DNA of 18,217 nucleotides from HO2-45-28 sp964574495 (GTDB lineage: Bacteria > Patescibacteriota > Minisyncoccia > HO2-45-28): positions 1-18,217 of the forward strand of contig CAZNNT010000016.1 in NCBI GenBank assembly GCA_964574495.1, given 5' to 3'. The stretch's first letter is position 1. Each line of letters begins with the position of its first letter. Below the pieces are notes generated by a model. It ran no database searches and was not told where the DNA came from. It saw only the letters and a list, made by a program, of their open reading frames with translations. Below, in pieces: positions 1 to 7,459 of the stretch. Both the position numbers and the translations under genes were made by a program.

Positions 1-135
1 AATTCGGTAATATCTCTCGCCCCCTCCGAAAGTTTTCCTTTCTATTTCAGAGAGTTTTGAAATGCCTATTTTTCCGGCAATCAATCTGGCAAAATATTCG
101 GAATCCCGCGTAGAAAAAATCAGGGTCTCTGGCAT
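1..135 (-). CDS. prs: Ribose-phosphate pyrophosphokinase (PRPP synthetase), N-terminal fragment
   Basis: Only the first 45 codons are in the window; the gene runs off the left edge. The start is the ATG at 135, preceded by the Shine-Dalgarno AAGGAGG. The peptide reads MPETLIFSTRDSEYFARLIA and continues with KIGISKL, RKTFGGGE and RYYRI. This matches the start of PRPP synthetases, where a GSSHPELA-type segment is followed by a G(I)PL segment and a FSDGE(I/T)-type motif. The enzyme makes PRPP from ribose 5-phosphate and ATP in the cytoplasm. It lies 117 bases downstream of pncB, whose product consumes PRPP, which supports the call. The active site is outside the window, so a PRPP synthetase-like paralogue is not excluded. 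Confidence 0.72.
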   Translation of the reverse strand, partial: MPETLIFSTRDSEYFARLIAGKIGISKLSEIERKTFGGGERYYRI

Positions 136-216
136 TGCCGTCCTCCTTACTGGTTGAGTTTACAAAGAACTTCCTTCTTAGAGCCGCCTACCCCTTGTAA
201 GAAGCTCTATGAAAGA

Positions 217-246
217 GCGGTGGCCGGCCCGAAAGCGGGCCACCGC
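217..246 (-). terminator. GC-rich hairpin between pncB and prs
   Basis: GCGGT and GGCCCG pair with CGGGCC and ACCGC around an AAAG loop, with a GGCC bulge. The hairpin starts seven bases after the pncB stop in the direction of transcription. The following T-tract is weak (TCTTTC), so it may be a partial terminator or an RNA-stabilising hairpin that lowers prs expression relative to pncB. Confidence 0.45.
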
Positions 247-252
247 GAGAAA

Positions 253-1497
253 TTAATACTTACACTTTTCAAAGGTCGTGAAGACGTAGCCGAAAATTTT
301 CTTGAATCTTTCAACGTCTTTCGGCCTTCCAATGGCTTTTGCGATGTTGTCGCTCAACTTTACAAGCCCTCGGCCATTGGCTTCAACTGTTTTCACCACC
401 AAAGAAAGGGCTTTAAAACCGAGGTCGTTGGTCAAATTTGTGCCCCAGCCGAAAGTCGTTTTAATCCTGCCATTAAATTCTTTATATAATTCAATAATCG
501 TATCGACATCCAAACCATCGCTAAAAACTATCATCTTTGTTTTCGGATCAACATCTATTTTCTCGTAAAAAGCAATCGCTTTTCTTCCGAACAAAAACGG
601 ATCTCCGGAGTCCTGGCGCAAACCTTTCCAACTCCGCGCCTGTTCAGCGGTCATATCTCCAAAAAAGAAATCTGTCCCGTAAGTATCGGTAAGCGCGATG
701 GAAAGGTCGAAACCATATTCGTCCCACCAATCCCGTAAAACTTCGCTATGAGAAGCGCGAATCGTTTCATCGCTTTCGCCCATAATGCCGGACATCACCA
801 TATACATTTCATGAGCCGAAGTGCCCATCGGCAAAAGTCCGTGCTTCATGGCCAAATACGTGTTTGATGTGCCAAGCATCTGACGCGGAATTTCTTCAGC
901 CAAAACGCCAACGACGTAATCCTGCCAATCGCGACTAAAACGCCTGCGCGTACCAAAATCGCAAAAAGTTATTTTGGGGCACCCGCAAAGTTTATCTATT
1001 TTTTCAGCTAAACGCTTTCGGCCTTCGGCAAAAACCAAATCCCGCCCGAAACGCCTCTCCATGGAAAGAAGCGACCGATAATAAAGTTCATTCACTATCG
1101 CAAGCGCTATTGTTTCCCAGTAAATAGCGCGTGACCACTCGCCGGAAAATTCCAGCAAAAACTGGCCGTCTCTTACCTCTAAATCGTAATCCGGCAATTC
1201 CAGTCCCGACAAAAATTCAAGATAATCTTCTTTAAACATTCGCTCGTCGCCGTATTCGTTAGTACCTCGAAGATAATGGATTTCCGTTTTATTGAATTTC
1301 AGTTCGCGCGCGTAATCCAGCTCGCGGCGCAAATCGCTTTCCGGAACGAAATGCGCGATCTGGATAGCTGTTGTTCTGTTCGTCAAAGCGTAACGAACCG
1401 GCACATCCGGATAACGATGATAGACCACTTGTCCCATCGTAAATTTGTAAAAATCAGCGTCCAAAAGAGACCGGATTATTGGTTCGCGCTCGAGCAT
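253..1497 (-). CDS. pncB: Nicotinate phosphoribosyltransferase
   Basis: The 414-aa protein (E. coli PncB is about 400 aa) joins nicotinate to PRPP, giving nicotinate mononucleotide with ATP hydrolysis; this is the salvage entry to NAD. The family start SLLDADFYKFTMGQ is at residues 10-22. FGTRRRFS is at 181-188, and GTSAHE at 225-230 contains the histidine (H229) that is phosphorylated in PncB. TDTYGTD and RQDSGDP near residues 270-300 form the phosphate-binding region. The start is ATG 1497 with an AAAGGAGG site that overlaps the stop of the upstream NadD-NadK gene (15-base gap), so the two are translated from one transcript. No disruption is seen. Confidence 0.95.
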   Translation of the reverse strand: MLEREPIIRSLLDADFYKFTMGQVVYHRYPDVPVRYALTNRTTAIQIAHFVPESDLRRELDYARELKFNKTEIHYLRGTNEYGDERMFKEDYLEFLSGLELPDYDLEVRDGQFLLEFSGEWSRAIYWETIALAIVNELYYRSLLSMERRFGRDLVFAEGRKRLAEKIDKLCGCPKITFCDFGTRRRFSRDWQDYVVGVLAEEIPRQMLGTSNTYLAMKHGLLPMGTSAHEMYMVMSGIMGESDETIRASHSEVLRDWWDEYGFDLSIALTDTYGTDFFFGDMTAEQARSWKGLRQDSGDPFLFGRKAIAFYEKIDVDPKTKMIVFSDGLDVDTIIELYKEFNGRIKTTFGWGTNLTNDLGFKALSLVVKTVEANGRGLVKLSDNIAKAIGRPKDVERFKKIFGYVFTTFEKCKY

Positions 1498-1512
1498 TCC
1501 GTTTTCCTCCTT

Positions 1513-2886
1513 TCATCCGGGGAATTGGCTGGACATGATTTTTTCGGCTCGGTCTGGCGGAGTCGCCAGTTCGGCTGCGGCAATCCGGCTTCGTCGGATT
1601 TTCATTTCAATCACCGGACCCTGGTCCGCTCCGTCAACGAAACCGTTAAGCGGTCTTTTGACCGGATCAAGGGTCCTCCAGGTAACGGTTGAATCAAGCG
1701 TAATCTGCGTCGCTTTCCAGTTGGGACGCGCCACATTGGAGCCGACCAAAGTCAAAACGGGCGCGTGAACCGGAACCGCCAAAGCGCCCATCGCTTTGGC
1801 GTAAGCAGTGGAGCCGGCGGGAGTGGCCGCCAAAATTCCGTCAGCCACAAGCAAAGGGATGCGCCGGACTCCGTCTATTTCCAATTCAATCCAAGCGGTT
1901 TGCCCCGTCCCCCTTTCAACCCAGACATCATTAAACGCCAACGCCCGTTTCGTCATTCCACCCGCATCCGTAATTTCAACATAAAGCAGCGGCATCTGAT
2001 CCAAATCAACGCTTAAACTGCCGCTCAAAAGTTCACGAACGGCCGGACTTTCAGGGTCATTCATCAAAAATCCATGAGTGCCTTTGTTAATCCCGAAAAA
2101 CGGAAGTCTTTCCCGCCAATGGTTTCGGATGGCATGCAGCATAAACCCGTCGCCTCCGATAACCGTAATCAAATTCGGATGGCTTGAATCTCTTAAACCC
2201 GAAACCCGAACAAATTCTTCGGCTTTCGGGTTGCGGCCGTCAAAAAGAACTTTCGGACGAACCTCGCTTAAGACCAGCTGGGATCGCCCCGAAATTCGCG
2301 CTCCGCGGTAAAGACCGTGACGAAGAATATAATCATTGATTTTACGGTCAACCAATCCTTCAACGGACTCGCGTCTGAAAACTTTTTCCCGGGTTTCTGA
2401 AGAGCTTCCGGTAAATGCTTCGTAAAAAACCCTGCTTCTCGGCGGAAGTTCGCGATCAGCCATTTCAATGCCTTGTCTGTAAACAACCGCGAAATTAAGC
2501 TCGCGCCAAATTTCTTCCCCCAGTTCCCATTCGCGCTGAATAAAAGACCGGCCCTCGTTTCCGCCCTTAATCAAATCGGCGCCGACAATGTGCCAGATTT
2601 CTCCGCCGCCGCGAAACATTGCGTCAAGATTATGCGTGCGGGTAAACGTGCCCATTTCCAGATCAAAGAGTTCAACTCTTACGTTGGGTAAACCGCTAAA
2701 AGCCATATCAACCATAGTCGCGCGATGCACAGGATCAATATCATTGACGGTCGGCTTATCCGGCCTCGGCCCACAGGGAATGACAATTATTTCGTCAAAC
2801 TCGCGCGCCACCATCTCAACAATAAGCCGGTGGGCAACACGCGGAGGGTTAAAGCTCCCGCCGTAGATCGCGATTTTTTTAGTCAT
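1513..2886 (-). CDS. NadD-NAD kinase fusion protein (bifunctional NAD(P) synthesis)
   Basis: The 457-aa protein joins two enzymes. Residues 1 to about 195 resemble nicotinate-nucleotide adenylyltransferase (NadD): GGSFNPP at 9-15 and the SSSETR nucleotide-binding motif at 161-166. The usual HxGH motif after NPP reads RVAH (16-19), so the first histidine is arginine; the second is kept. Residues about 205-457 are an NAD kinase: GGDG at 244-247, GINKGTHGFL at 265-274, FND at 318-320 and ADGILAATPAGSTAY at 348-362. Together they would make NaAD from NaMN, and NADP from NAD. No NadE is seen. The start is ATG 2886 with AAGGGAG upstream. It is the first gene of a unit with pncB and possibly prs. 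NadD activity is less certain because of the altered motif. Confidence 0.88.
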   Translation of the reverse strand: MTKKIAIYGGSFNPPRVAHRLIVEMVAREFDEIIVIPCGPRPDKPTVNDIDPVHRATMVDMAFSGLPNVRVELFDLEMGTFTRTHNLDAMFRGGGEIWHIVGADLIKGGNEGRSFIQREWELGEEIWRELNFAVVYRQGIEMADRELPPRSRVFYEAFTGSSSETREKVFRRESVEGLVDRKINDYILRHGLYRGARISGRSQLVLSEVRPKVLFDGRNPKAEEFVRVSGLRDSSHPNLITVIGGDGFMLHAIRNHWRERLPFFGINKGTHGFLMNDPESPAVRELLSGSLSVDLDQMPLLYVEITDAGGMTKRALAFNDVWVERGTGQTAWIELEIDGVRRIPLLVADGILAATPAGSTAYAKAMGALAVPVHAPVLTLVGSNVARPNWKATQITLDSTVTWRTLDPVKRPLNGFVDGADQGPVIEMKIRRSRIAAAELATPPDRAEKIMSSQFPG

Positions 2887-2904
2887 GCCGTTTCTCCCTT
2901 TCAG

Positions 2905-2925
2905 CTTGTCCCGCCAAAGGCGGGG
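2905..2925. repeat. Dispersed palindromic repeat, copy 1
   Basis: CTTGTCCCGCC, three bases, then GGCGGGG. It shares a CTTGTCCCG start and a GGCGGG-type end with the copies at 3006 and 3045. The stem is CCCGCC/GGCGGG. On the minus strand it lies in the leader just upstream of the NadD-NadK ribosome binding site. Confidence 0.75.
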
Positions 2926-3005
2926 GGTGTTATTTTTTTTAAAAGAACGCTTGCCTCAATTCGCCTCTCGGCTCAATTAAGGCAAGAGAATCGCAGCCAA
3001 ATTTG

Positions 3006-3026
3006 CTTGTCCCGCCATTGGCGGGG
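3006..3026. repeat. Dispersed palindromic repeat, copy 2
   Basis: CTTGTCCCGCC, then ATT, then GGCGGGG. It is identical to copy 1 except in the three-base loop, so the arms are conserved while the loop varies. Confidence 0.75.
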
Positions 3027-3044
3027 TCAGCTAAAATTCTCTTA

Positions 3045-3086
3045 CTTGTCCCGTCTCGCCCCGCCGTCGGTGGGGTAAAGGCGGGA
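3045..3086. repeat. Dispersed palindromic repeat, copy 3 (expanded)
   Basis: It starts CTTGTCCCG like copies 1 and 2 and ends AAAGGCGGGA, but carries an inner CCCCGCCGTCGGTGGGG segment. It looks like one palindrome inserted in another, or a tandem rearrangement of the element. Confidence 0.6.
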
Positions 3087-3142
3087 AAATTCTTTTAAAG
3101 AATAACATAAAAGCATAAAAAAGTACAGTTTGGTTAATTTCT

Positions 3143-3171
3143 TTGACTTGTACATCACTTTGTGGTAAAAA
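3143..3171 (+). promoter_or_regulatory. Sigma70-type promoter of the AAA+ unit
   Basis: The -35 TTGACT (3143-3148), a 17-base spacer and the -10 TAAAAA (3166-3171) preceded by TGG, an extended -10. It would start transcription about 35 bases upstream of the ATG at 3212. Confidence 0.6.
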
Positions 3172-3211
3172 GCTGGTAGAACCTTAACATCCGCATAGAG
3201 AGGAGACGGCA

Positions 3212-3919
3212 ATGCCGTGCAACATCGGATATAAAAGCTACGCCAAAATAAGAATCCCCGAACCCCAGCCGCAAACTTTCAAAGCAAAAATAGACGCTCC
3301 GAAAATTGACGCCGAGCTTATGGCAAGACTTGGGAGTGAAGAGCCGGAATTTTTAGAATGGATAAACGAGCTTGACACAAAACCGCTCCTTGAAGAAGCG
3401 CTCAAACGCGCGCTTGTAAATATTTCCGCGAAAGAAGTTGATTTTTTTGTTAACGATAAGGGCGCTCTTGAAGCCCAGGGCCGTTATTTAAACGAAAAAG
3501 AAAAAAGGATTTTAACAGAAGCAGCCGCGAAAGTTTCCGAGCGATGGCAATTTGAAATTCTCGGCATTGTCACCCAGCTTCTAGGTTATAACGCCACCAT
3601 CAGTCAAAAAGAAAACGAGCTTGTTTTAGAGGCCGAAGAAGAAGGTAAGACTCACCCATGCGACTACATAAAAGTATCCAAGAAAGGCGAGGATGCCGCG
3701 CTTGTTTTTGAACATTTCAAATCACGCAAAGCGCTTGAACTCGAAACCGCTAAGTTCGTGACGCTTGCGCACAAACTCGGCGTGAAAATAATTCTCACCA
3801 GTTCCGACATATCCGAGGGCGATCCTTTCCCGGGCGAAGAACGCCACAGCCACCATCACGGTCATCGGCACGGCCACAATCATCACGACCATCCCCACGA
3901 CCGCAATCACACGGATTAA
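3212..3919 (+). CDS. Hypothetical protein with a histidine-rich C-terminal tail
   Basis: The 235-aa protein is not recognised as a known family. Residues 1-200 are a soluble alpha/beta protein rich in Lys and Glu without a signal peptide; residues about 155-200 (YIKVSKKGEDAALVFEHF, then AKFVTLAHKLGVKIILTSSD) look like a small alpha/beta domain. From about residue 209 to the end, 12 of 27 residues are histidine (SHHHGHRHGHNHHDHPHDRNH), as in metal-storage or metal-delivery tails of nickel and zinc chaperones. Start ATG 3212 has GAGGAG seven bases upstream. The AAA+ ATPase starts 14 bases after the stop, so the two are co-transcribed and probably work together. A role in supplying or sensing metal for the VWA (MIDAS) proteins nearby is inference. 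Confidence 0.75.
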   Translation: MPCNIGYKSYAKIRIPEPQPQTFKAKIDAPKIDAELMARLGSEEPEFLEWINELDTKPLLEEALKRALVNISAKEVDFFVNDKGALEAQGRYLNEKEKRILTEAAAKVSERWQFEILGIVTQLLGYNATISQKENELVLEAEEEGKTHPCDYIKVSKKGEDAALVFEHFKSRKALELETAKFVTLAHKLGVKIILTSSDISEGDPFPGEERHSHHHGHRHGHNHHDHPHDRNHTD

Positions 3920-3933
3920 AAGGAGAAAATGAC

Positions 3934-5868
3934 GTGGCCAAGGTGCCGGAAAAAAAGCCGATGATACCCGAATGGTTTATGAATGGCGTTGCCGGCAGAT
4001 TTAAAGCCGGCATTTCTTCCGTGATTATGCTTCACGGCGACATAACATGTCTTGTGCCAAATCCTTACGCCGAATCCGAAGTAGAATGGCCGTACATACC
4101 CTTAAACGAGTTCCTTTCCAGGGCATTCGACGAAAGAGATATGGTTATTTTCTACAACATCGCTTCCGGCCCGAGATTTTTGACTCCTGAAATGGAAAAA
4201 ACTTTCAGGAAAGTAGCGGAGCTGGAAAAAGAAGACGACTCGGGCGCAAAGGACCCGGTAGCAGCCGCGAAAGCGGGACTTGCCGCAAAACGCCCGACGC
4301 CAAAGGAACCGGAGCTGTGCCTGCCACTGATTGAAAAAGTCCTCAAAAAAATGGAGAACGTCGCGGTTGTAATTGAGTCGGCGCATTTTATCGCGCCGGA
4401 ATCATCCGGTCCGGCCCTCACTCAAAACGAGCGCACGCATATTGAGCGGTTCCGCAACTGGGCGCATGACAGCAGTATGAAAAGGCGCGGAAACATTGTT
4501 CTTCTGTTTACCGACCTTGCTTCCAAAATTTCTGGGGAGCTTCGGCAGTCTTCAAGCCGAATTTCCGTCGTGTTTATTCCAAAGCCTTCTCCGGAAGAGC
4601 GCAAAAATTATCTTATAAGGCTCACCAGAGGAAGCGAGGAACGCCAGGAAATAGAAAATCGGATCCGGACGTTGGAGAAAAAAACCAAACGCGGCAAATC
4701 CGGCAAAGACGAACTTGAAGAACAAATCGCGGATCTGAAAGAAGGCCTGGAAAAATTTCCGCCTATCTTTCCGGTTCCTGAAGATTTTGATATCGATATA
4801 TTCGTCAACGCCACGCAGGGCATGAGTTTGCGCCAGATTTTGGAAATTTTCCGATACAGCATCCAGACAGGCAAACCGGTGGACTTGTTTTTCGTCAGAG
4901 AAAAGAAAAGAGAAATTCTAAATAACGAATACGGCGATGTAATGGAAGTAATCGACCCGGATTGGGGACTTGACGACATCGGAGGCCTTGAACACCTGAA
5001 AAAATATTTTCGGGAAATCATCGATGCCATCAGCCGCGGGGAAATCCGGGCGATCCCCCAAGGAGCCACCTTAATGGGTCCTCCCGGAACCGGCAAGACG
5101 GCTCTTGTGGAAGCTCTGGCAAAAGCGTCGCGTTTCAACTTTGTGAAAATGAAAAACGCCCGCTCAATGTGGATAGGGCAATCCGAGGAGCGCACCGAAA
5201 AACAGATACAGGGACTTTGGGCGCTGGCTCCGGTTATTGTCATGAACGACGAAGCCGACTTGAGCGAGGCCAACCGCGACTCGCCCAAAGGCGACTCCGG
5301 GGTATCGGAACGCATAATGCAGTCATGGATGAAATTCCTTTCGGATCCAAAAATCCAGGGCAATATCATAATGGTCAACTGCACAAACCGGCCGGACAGG
5401 ATGGACGCGGCCATGAAACGCTCCGGAAGATCGGATGACCGGATCGCTCTTCTAATGCCTTCGACCGAAGAACGCGTACCAATATTCGAAGTGATGTTTA
5501 AGAAATATAAGATAGCAACCACTATTACCGACTTCGGGCCTTACGCCGAACTGACCAGTGGTCTTTCTGGAGCGGATATACGCAAAATTGTTCTTGACTC
5601 TTTTAAATTTTCGGCGCTTAAAAACAAGGAGCGCGTAGACGATGATGTTTTACGCGAAGCAATCGCGGACTTCATTCCGTCCGCGAATCAGGCGGATATT
5701 GATCTAATGACGCTTTTGGCAATTTCCGAATCGTCTTCGCGAAGACTCCTGCCTCCGAATACGGCCGAAATAGTCGGGCAGATCAGAAAACGAAATCTGG
5801 TTCCCGGCGGCCGTGAATTAATCGCCCAAATTGAAGCCAGAAATATCGTCAAACTGGATGCGGAATAG
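3934..5868 (+). CDS. AAA+ ATPase, Ycf46/SpoVK-like, with degenerate N-terminal ATPase-like half
   Basis: The 644-aa protein has one active AAA module near residues 340-560: Walker A GPPGTGKT (382-389), Walker B VIVMNDE (D439, E440), sensor 1 NCTNRPD (482-488), arginine fingers R496 and R499 in KRSGRSDDR, and the SGLSGADIRK sensor-2 region (542-551). The N-terminal half (about 20-225) resembles an ATPase fold without a P-loop: VAVVIESAHFI (143-153) stands where Walker B would, and RGNIVLLFTD followed by SSRISVVFIPKPSPEER where sensor 1 and the post-sensor strand would. That layout is known from Ycf46-type ATPases. A charged, probably coiled-coil segment (about 232-275) links the halves. It starts at GTG 3934 with AAAGGAG eight bases upstream; the overlapping ATG at 3929 is out of frame. 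It probably forms a hexamer that remodels the VWA partner proteins, which is inference. Confidence 0.88.
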   Translation: MAKVPEKKPMIPEWFMNGVAGRFKAGISSVIMLHGDITCLVPNPYAESEVEWPYIPLNEFLSRAFDERDMVIFYNIASGPRFLTPEMEKTFRKVAELEKEDDSGAKDPVAAAKAGLAAKRPTPKEPELCLPLIEKVLKKMENVAVVIESAHFIAPESSGPALTQNERTHIERFRNWAHDSSMKRRGNIVLLFTDLASKISGELRQSSSRISVVFIPKPSPEERKNYLIRLTRGSEERQEIENRIRTLEKKTKRGKSGKDELEEQIADLKEGLEKFPPIFPVPEDFDIDIFVNATQGMSLRQILEIFRYSIQTGKPVDLFFVREKKREILNNEYGDVMEVIDPDWGLDDIGGLEHLKKYFREIIDAISRGEIRAIPQGATLMGPPGTGKTALVEALAKASRFNFVKMKNARSMWIGQSEERTEKQIQGLWALAPVIVMNDEADLSEANRDSPKGDSGVSERIMQSWMKFLSDPKIQGNIIMVNCTNRPDRMDAAMKRSGRSDDRIALLMPSTEERVPIFEVMFKKYKIATTITDFGPYAELTSGLSGADIRKIVLDSFKFSALKNKERVDDDVLREAIADFIPSANQADIDLMTLLAISESSSRRLLPPNTAEIVGQIRKRNLVPGGRELIAQIEARNIVKLDAE

Positions 5869-5887
5869 CCGTAAAAAATATAAATTG

Positions 5888-5918
5888 AAAACCCGTCGCA
5901 ACGCTACGGGTTTTTTCT
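5888..5918 (+). terminator. Rho-independent terminator after the AAA+ gene
   Basis: AAAACCCGT pairs with ACGGGTTTT across a nine-base loop and is followed by a run of T. It ends the unit that starts at 3212. Confidence 0.85.
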
Positions 5919-5932
5919 TGTTTTAAAACCGC

Positions 5933-5959
5933 TTGACAAATTCATTTCTCTTGTAATAT
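5933..5959 (+). promoter_or_regulatory. Promoter of the small protein-VWA1 unit
   Basis: A consensus -35 TTGACA (5933-5938) is followed by TAATAT (5954-5959, preceded by TTG, 15-base spacing) or TATTTT (5957-5962, 18-base spacing). It lies directly after the AAA+ terminator. Confidence 0.6.
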
Positions 5960-5994
5960 TTTATAGTCAGGTTCTTTAAAGTGTGGAGAAGTTT

Positions 5995-6279
5995 ATGTCT
6001 TTATTAAACGCCTCATCCGCGCTAAGAGAGCTTGATTCACTTGAACGAAAAAAGGCGGAGGTTCTTTTTGTGCTCGCAGTTCTGAGTGCAAAACACGGCT
6101 ATAAGAGCATTGCTAAAGGATGCGCCGAGGAGTGCATTTTACTTCTTCGGCGTGTCGGCGCTGAGTCGTATGAGGAGTGCGCCACGAGCGTCGTAAATTT
6201 GGAGGGTGTTATTTTGCCCGACTTTCTGCATGAAGATACTGTGCGCGCCCGACTCATGTCATTTGGCGTGCAGGTGTAA
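5995..6279 (+). CDS. Small helical protein of unknown function
   Basis: The 94-aa protein is predicted to be mostly helical: ASSALRELDSLERKKAEVLFVLAVLSAKHGY, then SIAKGCAEECILLLRRVGAESYEECATSVV. The pattern recalls two or three TPR-like helices, but no family is recognised. It has several cysteines and no signal peptide. ATG 5995 is chosen because GGAG lies six bases upstream; the GTG at 5983 would add four residues and would overlap that site. The VWA1 gene starts 43 bases after the stop without a terminator between, so it is probably co-transcribed and may be an adaptor for VWA1. Confidence 0.65.
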   Translation: MSLLNASSALRELDSLERKKAEVLFVLAVLSAKHGYKSIAKGCAEECILLLRRVGAESYEECATSVVNLEGVILPDFLHEDTVRARLMSFGVQV

Positions 6280-6322
6280 AACCCAGCCCCCCACTAAGAC
6301 ACCAACAAAGAGGAGAAAAAAT

Positions 6323-7339
6323 ATGGGCGGAGGCGGAAGTTACTACGATCGCGATGTTACGGACAAGAGATTGCGCTGTTCAAGCGGTGTTTCAAGCGTT
6401 GCCGAAAGAGAATTGCGTCAAAGATTTATGGATCCGGCGTTGTTACCCAAAGACCGCAGACTTATTTGCAAAGCCAGAAACCCTTTAGTATACGACGGCG
6501 ATGTTACCGGTTCCATGGGCAACCTTCCAAAGATCATGATGTGGGACAAGTGGCCGGGAATGGTCGGACAGATCGTGGCCCGCAACTATCTGCCGGATCC
6601 GCAAATGAGCATTGCAGCTACTGGCGATATCCGATCGGACGATTCACCGCTGCAAATGTGCGACTTTGAATCCTTGCGAAATCTGGACAAGTGGCTGAAA
6701 AAAATTCACTTTGAGGGCGGGGGCGGGGGTCACGGAACGGAATCATACGCGATGACCGCTTATTTTTACGCTCATAGATGCGATCTTCCGAAGGCGGAAA
6801 ATCCGATTTTTCTTATCACGGGCGACGAGGGATTTGTCGATGAGCTCCATGAAGACGACTTGCGCGAACATTTCGGGGGCGAACATAAAGGCACAACCGC
6901 GAAGAAAGTTTTTGCGGATCTTTGCAAGAAATTCATGGATAATGTGTTTCTGATTCATCGTAAATACGGCAACGAAAGCAAAAATGCCGAGGTCGTCAAA
7001 CAGTGGGAGGGAGTTCTTGGCAAAGAAAGAATCGTTCACTTGCCCGAAGACCTTGCCGTTGGAGACATAACGCTTGGGGTTTATGCCATTGTGTCCGGCG
7101 CGCGGAATCTCGCGCAGTATTTGGAAGACATGAGCACAAGGCCTCTTAATCTCGGCAAGGATATAAAATACGAACCGCAATCCCCCGAACGAATCAGCCA
7201 AGTTGAAAAAGCCCTTGAGCCATTGAAGGACTTCAAGCCAATAAAGCAGATCCGGCCAAAAAACGTCCGCGGCAAATCCGGAAAGAAAACCGGCAAACCC
7301 GCCGAAAGTAAGAAAGAAAAGCCAGACTGGAAGCTTTAA
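6323..7339 (+). CDS. VWA-domain protein 1 (DxTGSMG MIDAS, KPDWKL tail)
   Basis: The 338-aa cytoplasmic protein has a von Willebrand A-like fold. The metal site is D60-V-T-G-S-M-G66, with Thr in place of the usual first Ser of DxSxS. A glycine-rich segment EGGGGGHGTES (131-141) supplies a likely MIDAS threonine, and PIFLITGDEGF (161-171) matches the strand that normally ends in a TDG-type motif. The first 10 residues are Gly/Tyr rich. A Lys/Pro/Gly-rich linker (about 300-330) leads to the C-terminal KEKPDWKL. The start is ATG 6323 with AGAGGAG nine bases upstream; the reading frame is open to an ATG at 6206, but that overlaps the preceding gene and lacks a ribosome site. The VWA protein at 8464 shares the MIDAS variant, the GDE motif and the tail, so the two are paralogues. 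VWA proteins paired with AAA+ ATPases usually act as substrate adaptors. Confidence 0.85.
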   Translation: MGGGGSYYDRDVTDKRLRCSSGVSSVAERELRQRFMDPALLPKDRRLICKARNPLVYDGDVTGSMGNLPKIMMWDKWPGMVGQIVARNYLPDPQMSIAATGDIRSDDSPLQMCDFESLRNLDKWLKKIHFEGGGGGHGTESYAMTAYFYAHRCDLPKAENPIFLITGDEGFVDELHEDDLREHFGGEHKGTTAKKVFADLCKKFMDNVFLIHRKYGNESKNAEVVKQWEGVLGKERIVHLPEDLAVGDITLGVYAIVSGARNLAQYLEDMSTRPLNLGKDIKYEPQSPERISQVEKALEPLKDFKPIKQIRPKNVRGKSGKKTGKPAESKKEKPDWKL

Positions 7340-7351
7340 TCCGTAAAATTG

Positions 7352-7380
7352 ACCGCTCCGACCGAATCGGAGCGGTTTTT
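7352..7380 (+). terminator. Rho-independent terminator after VWA1
   Basis: ACCGCTCCGA pairs perfectly with TCGGAGCGGT across a CCGAA loop and is followed by TTTT. It starts 12 bases after the VWA1 stop. Confidence 0.9.
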
Positions 7381-7387
7381 AGTTTGT

Positions 7388-7415
7388 TTGCCAAAAAAAA
7401 TTAATATGTTAAAAT
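7388..7415 (+). promoter_or_regulatory. Promoter of the pyruvate-kinase-like gene
   Basis: TTGCCA (7388-7393), a 16-base spacer and TAAAAT (7410-7415) preceded by TGT, an extended -10. Confidence 0.55.
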
Positions 7416-7459
7416 ATGAACCGAAGCTCATTGACGTCTAACAAAATGAAGGGGGTTCC

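Larger units (their letters stand above)
2887..3211. other. Divergent intergenic region with palindromes
   Basis: These 325 bases separate the divergent NAD unit and the AAA+/VWA cluster and hold no credible gene. They contain three TTGTCCCGYC-type palindromes (listed separately), an imperfect inverted repeat at 2950-2986 (CTTGCCTCAATT against AATTAAGGCAAG), runs of T at 2932-2940, and a plus-strand promoter at 3143-3171. No clear promoter for the minus-strand NAD unit could be identified by eye. Confidence 0.7.

Noticed and set aside
2905..3086. CRISPR-like array
   Set aside because: Repeats are only about 20 bases, unevenly spaced and palindromic with variable loops; there are no spacers of uniform length and no cas genes.
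3929..3931. ATG start for the AAA+ ATPase
   Set aside because: It is out of frame with the conserved protein; the in-frame start is the GTG at 3934.
4608..5522. 304-aa open frame on the minus strand
   Set aside because: It is antisense to the AAA+ ATPase, is rich in Ser/Ile/Arg as expected from a shadow frame, and lacks a ribosome site.
6206..6322. Upstream extension of the VWA1 gene to the ATG at 6206
   Set aside because: It overlaps the 94-aa gene, has no ribosome site and is Cys/Pro/Lys rich without similarity; the ATG at 6323 has a strong site (AGAGGAG).
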